Shown in pieces: positions 10,701 to 19,513 of a stretch of 24,664 nucleotides of DNA. How positions within the stretch are numbered: the first letter of the stretch is position 1; every line of letters starts with the position of its first letter. The notes under the pieces were generated by a model. It worked only from the letters and a program-made list of their open reading frames with translations, did no database searches and had not been told where the DNA came from. The stretch comes from Sphaeroforma arctica JP610 (lineage: Eukaryota; Opisthokonta; Ichthyosporea; Ichthyophonida): contig NW_014040535.1 of assembly GCF_001186125.1 (NCBI RefSeq), positions 124,347 to 149,010 on the forward strand. The letters run 5' to 3'. Both the position numbers and the translations under genes were made by a program.

Positions 10701-13700
10701 ATATATATTCTTGATTGTTTTGAGAAAAGCACAGCTTTGTCAATCTTGTCACCCCATCTCTGTTCTTTTCGCCCAGTCTTAGCGATGATCCGTACCAGAA
10801 CACGAGCGTATACAGTGAGTCTAAATGGATTGAGATCTGTATTTCTCATCCTATAACCGAGTCCACCCACCTCTCTAGTCGAAGCAAATAAAAATCCACA
10901 GTGCGTACGTATTGTCTGGGCTTGGTTCCATGCACGCATACCCTATCCATCCAAACACTCGGTGCAAAAGTGCTTTCTAGTAACACATCTCTCGTCTCAC
11001 CTCAGCAGCTCCGGGCGCAGACAGCATAGTGTCACTGGCCACCATCACCCACCCAGGCGGTGCCGCAACCTCAACCTCAGAAACCACGCTCACTCACCCC
11101 ACCCAAGACCCAACTACCCTCGTGCAAAGTACTATGGACCAGCTCACGACCAATGCCAATCAGCCTATGGCCGACATCACAGACCCAACCACCGCCCAGG
11201 CCGCTGTGGGCCTCGATACGGACTTTGCGGCTGCGCAGTATACGGGTATGTGTGGGTGGCATGTGGTTATAAGGGATAGGTGAAGCTGTTATATGGGTAT
11301 ATGTGGCTGTGTGGGTGGCATGTGGTTGTAGGGGATAGGTGAAGCTGTTATACAGGTATGTGTGGGTGACATGTGGTTGTAGGGGATAGGTGAAGCTGTT
11401 ATACGGGTATGTGTGGGTGGCATGTGGTTGTAAGGGGTAGGTGAAGCTGTTATACGGGTATGTGTGGGTGGCATGTGGTTGTAAGGGGTAGGTGAAGCTG
11501 TTATACGGGTATGTGTGGGTGACATGTGGTTGTAGGGGATAGATGAAGCTGTTGTACGGGTATGTGTGACATGTGGTTGTAAGGGATAGGTGGAGCTGTT
11601 ATACGGGTATGTGTGACTGTGTGGGTGACATGTGGTTGTATGTGATGGGTGAAGCTGTTGTACGGGTATGTGTGGGTGGCATGTGGTTGTAAGGGGTAGG
11701 TGAAGCTGTTATACGGGTATGTGTGGGTGGCATGTTGGTATAGGGGATAGGATAGGTAAAGCTGTGTTGCGTGCCAATGCATGCCAATGCAGATGGGCAC
11801 TATGCCCATGTCCGATGAGGCTGTGGCTCAGTATTCGTTGCTTGCGCGTGATTGCCATACACCCTATGCCGCTGCATAGAGCACCTCATCGCCGCCTTCA
11901 GTCTTAAGCGATTCATATTATTCGTGTACTCGCATCCCCCACCACACCTAACCTCCCCTACCACCCACGCTACAGGCAAAGAGATGAACAAGCAGCTCTC
12001 TGCATATGCCGCGTCTGTGCCAACCCCATCGCATGCCACCGTCAGCCAGCACGGGCAACTTCTCAACGCCCTTACCCACCCAGACGCCCCCAAGCACTCA
12101 GAGGGACCTGAGCTTCTCCACACAGCCTCCCACGCCGACGTCACATTGGCGGACAATGCCACAACAGCACACAGTGCACCTGCGAATGCGCATGCACAGT
12201 CGCTCGCGGAGGGTACGGATGTGCTGGCTCAAATGGCCACAACTACCAATACCCACACCAACACCAACGCTGACCCAAACACAAGCACAAATGCAAATGC
12301 AGGCACCACTCCGAGTTCGGATCCCAATGCCAATGCGAATGGCCTGGCATTGATGAAGCCTGGATCAACGGCGGTAGCAGTGTCCCTGCCCAAGAGGACC
12401 CCCAAACGCATAATCGTCGCACGCCGTATGTCCTGTTTCTCTCCGCGATTGTTTGTAGTGGACGTTGGGTGGGACTGTACACATAGGGTAGTGGGGGGTG
12501 AGTGAGGGTTGTACAGATGGGGTGATGGGGTTGAGTTTGGCTGGTACACTTTGGATGATGGTGGTGGTGGTTGCTGTTGTGTACATGATGTCGGTGGTCT
12601 GTGCAGGGCGTAGCGGTCACATGCTGTGGCATATGTATGTCTATTAAAAGGCTATCTGTACCCTTGTGGCATCGTGTACTGTATAGTGGTCGTATCTGTA
12701 CCCTTGTGACATCGTGTAGTGTATAGTGGTCGTATCTGTATCCTTGTGACATCGTGTAGTGTATAGTGGTCGAATTACTTCCAGTCCTCCATGCATGGCC
12801 ACTGCGCCTCATCGGTCGTTTATTTCTATGTTCGGAAAGATATGGCACGGGCACTGATAACTCCTCGTATATATATATATATATATATATATATACTTCT
12901 TACTTGCACATGCACGTTTGCACGTGTGTTGGAATGAACGTTACTTGAGCATAATAACTGTACGCATTTAATCTAGATACCTGTCGTATAAATAGTATTC
13001 CTACTTACACATGCACGCGTGTATGTATGTTGGCATGATCATCACTTGATCATAATATTCTGTACGCGTTTAATCTATATAGCCGTCGTATAAATAGTAT
13101 TACTACTTACACCTGCACGCGTGTATGTATGTTGGCATGATCATCGCTTGATCATAAAATTCTGTACACGTTTCATTTATATACTCTTCGTATAAGTATA
13201 TAGTAATCCTTCTTACACATGCACGCGTGTATTTATCTTGGCATGATCATCACTTGATCATAATGTTCTGTACGCGTTTAATCTATATACTCGTCGTATA
13301 AGTAAATAGTAATCCTACTCACACATGCACATGCACACGTGTATGTATGTTGGCATGATCATCACTTGATCATAATATTCTGTAAGCGTTTAATCTATAT
13401 ACTCGTCGTAGAAATAAATAGTAATCCTACTCACACATGCACGCGTGTACGTGTCGGCATGATCGTCACTTGATTACAGTAAGCTGTACGCCCTTAATCT
13501 CAACCAAACGTTCCTGTGCACACATGCACGCACATAGGTTTATGGACAGACGCCGAAGACATAAGGTTAATGGAAGCGGTGATGAAAGTCACGGGGAGTG
13601 AGAAGCAGTCGGATATAGTGAACAGTCTGATCTCGTGGAAGAAGGTCAAGAATCTTATGGAAAACCGCACCTCCAAGCAATGCCAGAACCGATGGTACAG

Positions 13701-16700
13701 TCCATGTTTGTGTGCTGTGTGTGCCTTGTTATGTAGAATTTCCTGTAGGAATGTGTGTGCATGTAGCACGTATCATTGCACAGACGTGTACGTGTTGAGC
13801 CGATGGTACAGTCCATGTTTGTGTGCTTTGTGTGTCTTGTTATGTAGCATTTCCTGTAGGAATGTGTGTGCATGTAGCACGTATCACAGACGTGTACGTG
13901 TTGAACCGATGGTACAGTCCATCTTATGTGCTCGTGTGCATGCATTTGTATCTTTTGATGCTGTGGGAATGTGCTCGTGTGTGACAGTGTTTTTTTGTGC
14001 ACCTATTGTAGCTTTTACTGTAGGAATGTGCGTTCATGTAGTATAAATGTGTGCGTGTTCAAATGAAGGTACAGTCCATGTTTATGTGCTCGTGTGCATG
14101 CATTTGTATCTTTTGATGCTGTGGGAATGTGTGTGTGTATGTTAGTGGCAAGGGTTGGCTTTTCAGCTTGAACAGTGTCAGTTGGGTAGTATTTTAATTC
14201 AAGTACGTGTATACTATGACCGTGATCTATGCTACATATCTATTTTAACCCAGACGTAATCTTGTCAGTATTTGAATAGATGAATTTGCATCAACTATAT
14301 ATACGTGAGAATGTGTGGCTGTATTCACATCTATATATACGTGAGAATGTGTGGCTGTATTCACATACATACATACATGCGCACATGCATGCAAGCAGTA
14401 TGTATGTATACATACATGCATGCATACATACATGCACACATACATACCTCTGGCTAAAAAACATACGTGTCTCTCCCCCACTCTAGGCCCATACTTGCAT
14501 TTGCGACTGCACAGAGGAATGCGGAAGGGAGGATCACCAATCGCAGGACAGTAGCGGGCGGCAATTCCACGGAATCCCGCATAGAGATCTCCAAGCAGAT
14601 CTGCGCCATGTAAGTGGTTGTGGAGTTAAACTTGGTTTTACAGATGTGATCGCTCTGTAATCGGTTTTTGAGTTAAACTTGGTTTTAAAGATGTAATCGT
14701 TCTGTAAGTGGCTGTGGAGTTAAACCTAGTTTTAAAGTTGCGATCAACTAGCTGTATCATTGTATAGAACTCATTATCATATGTGCGGTGAAAGATACCT
14801 GAGCAGCCCGTCCTGAATTTCAGTGCAGGTGCATGTGTTGCGCACAATACATGGCTTCTGTTGCATGCACGTCACAGTATCTGTAATGAATATCGTATAC
14901 ATGACCCTACTTGCATAACCCTACTTACCCAACCTACTTACATTGCTATATATCATTCGATATTTTTGGCCACCACTCTCCCTGCTGTCACGTAACGGTG
15001 TGAGAGTGGCTTGTGTTTGGGACCACTTGGTATCCCAGTGCATCATATCATAATTTACGTCCGTCTATTGCATTCGCAAAGGTATCTCAGATGTGCCATG
15101 TGTATGTGTTTTGTCGGCTACGGATGTACCGCACATCCTCATATGAATACATCTCATCGCTTACGTAGACTCACGCGTGACGGCTACGTGGACGAGACAG
15201 AGGTTAACTGGTCTAAAGTTGGTATCGAGATGGGAAGGTAAGCACGCTGCTAGCGTTGGCGTAAGAGCCATTGGCTTTTGCAAGTCTTGTCTGCCATGCC
15301 TATGGCATTAAGGCATTTGCTTTATAGCTAGCGTTGTGTATATATGCGTATGCGAACTAATTTCAATATGCGCGTTTGCATGTTTGTTGTATATGCGCAG
15401 CCTCTCATTTGTTCGTGTGGTTCATCGTTGTCGACCTGTGTGCTCATGTGGTAGTTATTGTTGACTTTGCTTTTGTATGGTGACCATTATATACATAATA
15501 GTTGCTGTTCGTGTAGTGTGAAGCGCTAACGAGTACGAAATTCAAGGCAACTGTGAATGACACATGCATACGGTGGGTGCTGTATAGTCGCCCATTGTTG
15601 GTATCACATATCTGTCTGGTCAGTTCTGTTTGCCTGATTCAGTTTGGAATAGTTTTCTCGTTTCTAAGTACCACCCAGTACCCACTGAGCGACAATCGCG
15701 CAGCTATATCGTGGCGTCCGTTACGATTCGTATGTAGTCTTGCATGAATGTGGCTGTAGGGTTGCACGGTTAAACGCTCATTTTCGCACGACCATACGAT
15801 TTTGCACCGGATTTAACTAGGTTTTACTTCCCTATCCCATTCAGACACGGCAAATTCATCCGCTCCAGATATCGATTTCTGCGAGATCTGGTACCGTCGC
15901 ACGAGGACAAAGATCTGCCAGGTGAGTTGTGCAGTGTTCGCAAACCATTCCACATGCCATTGAACTTGTCCCTACTCTCCTTATATTCTAAGAACTTGTA
16001 CATGTACGCGTTACGAATGGTACCTGTATCTCCCACTTGGAGGTTGATTGATTTATATCTCACCCCGTCAAACGTCTGACCGTGTGAACCTAAAACTTGG
16101 TTACAATCGGGGACCATTTGCAAACTTGATCTACAATCGGGGACCATTTGTGCTATGTCATCAGAATCTCAACCTTGTTGTTCTACTCCTAGCACGTCGT
16201 CGTACGTGTTTGTTCTGAATGTGTGATTCCGATGCATTGTGAATTGAGGTTCAATTACGCCCCTAAGTTAACGGACTTCGGGCTTTATTGTCTTACTCCT
16301 ATTAACATTTCGCTATCTCGCTTGTTGCAGCTATCGTTGCACACATCCTTTCTACAACTGTGCCGGCTATGGAGGCCAAGAACAAAAGCGCCTCGCCTTT
16401 CCTTGTGCCAGCCGAGATGCAAGGTGTGTTTCTGGCGTATTCTGTATATGTCTGTGTATGGGATCGTCCGTTCTCCTGTGCAGCAATACAACCGCAGCAA
16501 CATAGTTTGAATGCTGCATGTCGATTACCCATCCAACTTGGACGTGAATCAAATTATTATGAAGCGTACTAGCGCATCTCGGCATCGTATGCGTTAGATA
16601 TCTTCATTTGCAAGTACATGGAAAGTTCGGAATTAGTGAGGTACACCAAAGAACATGAAACGCACAGACGTGTACAAGCGCACCGCTCCTCAGCAAATCA

Positions 16701-16942
16701 TATTTTTAACTCCGCCATATTCTCCTGTGCAGAACAAGCGATTTTGCCCGCCCCCGAAGCGATGGTTGATCCCAGCACTATCCCCGCTCCTCCCTCTGAC
16801 CATCTGGGAGCGGGTAATGGACAATTAACGGCCGATTTTAGTTCGACTGTCACCCTACCAAACAATCAAAGTGAGTCCTCTGGTGTACTGCAAGCGCCTG
16901 GTGTGAATGTAAGTATGAATGGGCCACAGTTTCAGTCCGGAG

Positions 16943-16973
<31 letters not shown>

Positions 16974-17205
16974 TCAGACACTGGAGGCACAAACTTATAC
17001 ACAGCCACAAACCGAAGCGCCAATTCAACCCCAACTACAACCACAGCAACAGCAGCAAGCGACTACGTATGCATCACCATCACGAGCTATGTTAGCACCT
17101 GACGAGAGCGTGCCATCTGTAGAAAATATAAAGCCGTTGGTGGCCCAGGCACTGGCACGTGCAACTATAGACGAGGACGAAGAGACGGAACCCGACCTTG
17201 AATAA
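4796..17205 (+). CDS. TTF-I/Reb1-like Myb transcription termination factor, 11 exons
   Basis: Exons: 4796-6362, 9222-9486, 10499-10638, 11006-11245, 11976-12425, 13538-13694, 14487-14609, 15169-15237, 15845-15921, 16331-16423, 16733-17205. All ten junctions have GT..AG and matching phase, giving 3,654 nt (1,217 aa plus TAA). The ATG has A at -3 and G at +4. Residues 10-31 hold basic clusters (HNKRR, GRHKRFK), a likely nuclear signal. His-rich runs lie near 146-171 and 368-393 and Gln-rich near 243-279. From 528 the order resembles TTF-I: GYFTTFEDE (529-537), VAKHTRVLFPQ before a second Myb-like unit GYFSKEEDDQLI (599-610) with LGRSTDSVRHR (626-636); a canonical Myb with W890, W921 and W940; then NWSKVGIEMG (994-1003) and HGKFIRSRYRFLRDL. 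TTF-I and Reb1 bind rDNA terminators, stop RNA polymerase I and block replication forks; that role is inferred from order and motif likeness. About 240 mostly low-complexity residues (exons 4-5) separate Myb units 2 and 3, where vertebrate TTF-I has very few. The family call is firmer than the exact function; splices need RNA. Confidence 0.85.
6363..7032 (+). repeat. Intron 1 minisatellite of nine units starting at the 5' splice site
   Basis: Unit starts are 6363, 6444, 6514, 6595, 6677, 6747, 6821, 6901 and 6968 (65-82 bp). The first begins exactly at the donor GGAAG|GTGTGTG, and later units begin GAGAAG|GTGTGTG or GAGAG|GTGTGTG. The strand is nearly all G and T. Subtypes recur in threes: units 4-5-6 match 7-8-9, with CTTCGGCT only in units 4 and 7, so a higher-order repeat of about 225 bp is present three times. 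Confidence 0.9.
7095..7456 (+). repeat. Intron 1 tandem array of 47-bp units with alternating subtypes
   Basis: About eight units begin ATAAACATGTGTTG or ATAAACATTTGTTG and include GGTATATATACTGTGTGTG. Two subtypes alternate, one with GTATGTATATAAGG and one with GGCAGG, giving a 94-bp higher-order repeat. The array lies downstream of the first intron 1 array. Confidence 0.85.
7457..7889. other. Intron 1 spacer without recognised content
   Basis: Mostly unique sequence between tandem arrays, with a short GT run near 7700. CGCTTTACGAACACTCATCA and a close variant occur side by side near 7490-7525. No exon with phase-compatible splice sites and recognisable content was found. Confidence 0.5.
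7890..8340 (+). repeat. Intron 1 tandem array, 35-bp unit, about 13 copies
   Basis: The unit reads approximately CAGCTATATACATGTAAATA then CATCCAGCCTGTGTA. Variants carry CATCTAATTACATC or lose a few bases. The consensus is clear over about 450 bp. Confidence 0.9.
8458..8610 (+). repeat. Intron 1 tandem array, about 59-bp unit, two and a half copies
   Basis: Copies share AGTGTAAATTACATCTATAC, then AATCTATATAATACA and GATGTCTATATAAT. It is a separate repeat family from the arrays on either side. Confidence 0.85.
8850..9101 (+). repeat. Intron 1 tandem array, 31-bp unit, eight copies
   Basis: The unit is roughly CCACTTATGTTGGATTCAAA then AAATGGGTCAA, with 30-33-bp variants. Because 31 is not a multiple of three, the open frame across it cycles through three peptide versions of the same DNA. 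It is not a protein gene. The array ends about 40 bp before a duplicated 3' splice site. Confidence 0.9.
9497..9888 (+). repeat. Intron 2 GT/GTAT/TA microsatellite
   Basis: Runs of GTGTGT, TATATA and GTATGTAT follow the probable donor ACA|GTATGT at 9487. The many GTATGT words copy the donor hexamer. The open frames over it are low complexity and not coding. Confidence 0.9.
9889..10498. other. Remainder of intron 2
   Basis: No exon is supported here. The sequence is moderately T-rich and closes with a pyrimidine-rich acceptor, CCCCATTCTCTTAG, immediately before exon 3. Confidence 0.55.
11246..11773 (+). repeat. Intron 4 minisatellite of ten 51-bp-type units starting at the 5' splice site
   Basis: Unit starts are 11246, 11297, 11356, 11407, 11458, 11509, 11560, 11607, 11666 and 11717, mostly 51 bp with 47- and 59-bp variants. 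The genuine junction TATACGG|GTATGTGTGG is reproduced in nearly every unit as TTATACGG|GTATGTGTGG. About six exonic bases are therefore copied with the donor. Each unit has an excellent GTATGT 5' splice site. Confidence 0.95.
12658..12777 (+). repeat. Intron 5 tandem repeat, three 40-bp copies
   Basis: Copies at 12658, 12698 and 12738 share CCTTGTGACATCGTGTAGTG and TATAGTGGTCG with few differences. An AT run follows at about 12869-12895. Confidence 0.9.
12897..13500 (+). repeat. Intron 5 tandem array, about 100-108-bp unit, six copies
   Basis: Copies start near 12899, 13001, 13102, 13209, 13317 and 13425. Each holds CACATGCACGCGTGTATG, TTGGCATGATCATCACTTGA and TACGCGTTTAATCTATATAC. The last copy ends about 40 bases before the 3' splice site at 13536-13537. 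The acceptor region itself, CACACATGCACGCACATAG, resembles the start of a unit. Confidence 0.9.
13695..14145 (+). repeat. Intron 6 array of four units starting at the 5' splice site
   Basis: Units start at 13695, 13806, 13912 and 14069 (111, 106, 157 and about 76 bp). The genuine junction AACCGATG|GTACAGTCC, inside the codon for W940 of the third Myb unit, recurs as GAGCCGATG|GTACAGTCC and GAACCGATG|GTACAGTCC, and more weakly as AAATGAAG|GTACAGTCC. About eight exonic bases travel with the donor. Confidence 0.95.
14296..14450 (+). repeat. Intron 6 35-bp duplication and CATA microsatellite
   Basis: Two copies of a unit containing TATATATACGTGAGAATGTG and TGGCTGTATTCACAT are followed by CATACATACATGC-type repeats on both phases, up to the acceptor region. 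Confidence 0.8.
14610..14750 (+). repeat. Intron 7 array of three 47-bp units starting at the 5' splice site
   Basis: Units at 14610, 14657 and 14704 begin GTAAGTGGTTGTGGAGTTAA, GTAATCGGTTTTTGAGTTAA and GTAAGTGGCTGTGGAGTTAA. The first GTAAGT is the donor of exon 7, GCGCCAT|GTAAGT. Units 2 and 3 follow CGCTCT and CGTTCT, so the repeat boundary coincides with the exon-intron junction. Confidence 0.9.
15238..15844. other. Intron 8, no tandem array seen
   Basis: Donor AAG|GTAAGC and acceptor CCCATTCAG bracket about 600 bp of mostly unique, T-rich sequence. Unlike neighbouring introns it carries no evident minisatellite. No further exon is supported. Confidence 0.6.
15922..16330. other. Intron 9, with a 34-bp duplication
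   Basis: The donor is CCAG|GTGAGT and the acceptor CTTGTTGCAG. Inside, ACAATCGGGGACCATTTG occurs twice, near 16103 and 16132. No exon is supported. Confidence 0.7.
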
Positions 17206-17206
17206 A
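17201..17206 (+). terminator. AATAAA overlapping the TTF-I-like stop codon
   Basis: The last codons read GAA TAA followed by ACG, so AATAAA spans the stop codon (TAA at 17203-17205). If used, the 3' UTR would be only about 15-35 bases. I see no other good AATAAA close downstream. Confidence 0.4.
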
Positions 17207-17219
17207 CGATATCGTAATA

Positions 17220-17339
17220 CTTAGATAGTATCGGACTATATTTTTGAACGATTTTGAATCACTCGCAGCTGTGTGAGTCTTGGATAGTATTGCAAATTAT
17301 TTTTGAACGATTTTGAATCGTGCGCAGCGATGAGTCTAA
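17220..17339 (+). repeat. 60-bp direct duplication after the TTF-I-like gene
   Basis: Two copies share ATTTTTGAACGATTTTGAATC, preceded by GATAGTAT and followed by CGCAGC and GAGTCT. They begin at about 17220 and 17280 and lie just beyond the probable polyadenylation site. Confidence 0.85.
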
Positions 17340-19110
17340 TGCTTCTACCCTACCAATAATGGACATGTACACATGACATGCATGACAATGTCTCCGCCAC
17401 TGGCTTCCTCACCTTAGCAATCCGTTTCATAAGAGCTGCTCTGTTGCTTTTAATATCGGGGGAGATTTCTATAATTTTGAGAGATGTAGGTCGTCTGGTT
17501 GCAAGGCACCTGTCGATCTTCTAGGTATGTCGCTTCTAACGATATTTATCCAGACCCAGAATTAAACATGAACATTGGGCCACAAATTGTTCACGGAAAA
17601 TAAGTCAGTAGGCTGTATAATACTGGTTATGGAGTGCAATTCTTTGACTTGCAAATGAAAGTTGAAATTGTTATTCTCGTACTTTGATGTTATGATGAAC
17701 ACATCTTCTCAAATCATCATTTCGATACCTCAATAGGTGGACAGGCCAGCTTGTATTGACCATAACAGCAGGTGAGCTGCCTGACTGTGCTAGATTCGAG
17801 TTTTGGCCCATAGATCGTACATAAATATATCGTAAATATATCGTGAGGCGGGGCTGTGTGTGGGCGTGGACTGGTGGCGGGTGGGCTATGTGATTATTGG
17901 CTTTATAGAATTCATCAACTGACTATTGATGGGAGAATGAGTTGGGAGCGGAGTTGGGACAGATTTTCAAAACAATGACATTTAAGAGAAATATCGAAGT
18001 CGATTGAGGAATCTCTTGAGAAGTTAGAGTCTCGACCGAGTTGGCATTCGTCATTGTCACATATGATAAGAGTGAAACATTTTAAATATACAGAAGTTCA
18101 CACTACATTGTGATTTGTTTTTAAAACTCTGACTTTGCAGTTTGCACATTTGCACAGTCGTCAGCCGTCGCTCGTCACTGATCACAGTGATCAGTCGCCA
18201 CTCGCAATTGTACACCAGTCGGTCGCAAATATTCTATTTTGTTTATTTATTTTTTACTGGAATCAAGCAAAATAAAATACTACAAGTAACGCACAACGAT
18301 ACGACTCACCACTCACGAGTCATCACTGTCACCATTCACCGCGAGTCCGTGTCTCTACAAGTACATAATAATTATGTAAATTATACGAATAACGACTCAA
18401 ATGAGTCACTTTAACCTAACGACGCACAAGCTTTTTCTTATGCGGATTGCGGAATGTCCGTGGCATTTCAAATTTGAAGGTTTTTTATTTATGTCAACAT
18501 TTATTGCAATAGAGGGTGGGCGGGCCACTATCCACGGTCGGATTTAGAATCCATAGTTACACATTGGATATGTTATAAAGCTATGTTGTTCTGTGGGGAA
18601 ATACAAATTCTATATCATGTGTTTAAAAAAAGGCTGTGAAGAGCCCACCAAACGACCGGCCTAGAGTAGTTACTACTCGTTAAAAATATTAAATACCTTT
18701 CGGGAAACTGGATCAATTTCGTTCCTGATCTCATCCAGAATTGGGGCTGTCAAGATTGACTCTATACGACACCAATGAACATAAAATAATTAGCCAAAAT
18801 CATCTCACATTGTTCTCCACATGTGTATTTCAATAATACACGCGTACATACACATTGTTAGTAAATACTATTATTTGAGTGCACGACTGCCCACCGGCCA
18901 CCTGTGAAGTGTACATGCTTAATAGTTCGGTACTTGGTACAGGGTCGCCTTACGGCTTACATGGGCCGATAAATATCGACCCTGCTTTTGTGGATGGACC
19001 GGAGCGGTCTACTAGACACGGGCTCATGCATTATTATTTCATGTTTATTGGTGCTGTATACAGAGTTACAGACACCGAGACATAGACATTCTTTTGGTTA
19101 GGTAGCGGGA
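17340..19110. other. Intergenic, no supported gene
   Basis: A+T-rich sequence. Around 18150-18420 it is rich in CACTC, GACTC and GAGTC words (for example CACTGATCACAGTGATCAGT), which gives many short imperfect palindromes. The reading frames at 18142-18414 and 18879-19085 have no recognisable features. It could be decayed transposon DNA, but no transposase or clear ends are visible. Confidence 0.45.
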
Positions 19111-19452
19111 GCGAGCTGGGGTCCTGGCCCCTGGGATTGGGAGAGTGGGATGGGAGGTATGTAAATGAAATTATATTTTTAAACTAACTATGTACTAAAG
19201 GTTCCAATTTTACTCTGGACTCAGGGTGGCTATGTATTATTGGTACATAGATAACTATAGAATCTGAACACTGTGAACAGGGTTGTTTTTACAAAAATAA
19301 AATACAACTATAAAACGAATCCAAACAGCAACTCAGCAAGCCATTATAGCTGGGGGCGGCGACCTGGTGCCCTGGGAAGGTATGTAGCTATTTTTACTCT
19401 GTACTAATAGTGGCTAATTATTGGTAGATAACTTTACAATCTGAACAGTGTC
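19111..19452 (+). repeat. Two diverged direct copies of about 105-175 bp
   Basis: Both copies, about 19114-19285 and 19348-19452, run in the same order through AGCTGGGG, CCTGG, CCCTGGGA, GGTATGTA, TTTTACTCTG, GTGGCTA, ATTGGTA, AGATAACT and AATCTGAACA. They differ by indels, so the duplication is old. Confidence 0.65.
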
Positions 19453-19513
19453 AACTGTCAACTGCCAACTCACACTCTCGCAGTGCCAACTGCCAACTGC
19501 CAACTGCCAACTC
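19451..19513 (+). repeat. 7-bp tandem repeat (CCAACTG)
   Basis: CCAACTG and TCAACTG units recur, interrupted by CACACTCTCGCAGTG, ending in four consecutive units and CCAACTC. Confidence 0.85.

Noticed and set aside
10777-10814. 38-base exon candidate between CGCCCAG and GTGAGT in intron 3
   Set aside because: It is phase-compatible with exon 3 but leaves phase 0, while the exon 4 acceptor needs phase 1. Direct joining of exons 3 and 4 is simpler.
11793-11879. Possible exon reading MGTMPMSDEAVAQYSLLA after an AATGCAG acceptor
   Set aside because: The peptide looks plausible, but its frame does not fit the phase-1 donor of exon 4, and the phase-correct frame hits a stop after a few codons. 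Exon 4 joins exon 5 cleanly without it.
18142-18414. 90-codon frame in the GACTC-rich patch
   Set aside because: Composition follows the short-word repeats; no domain and no splice or promoter support.
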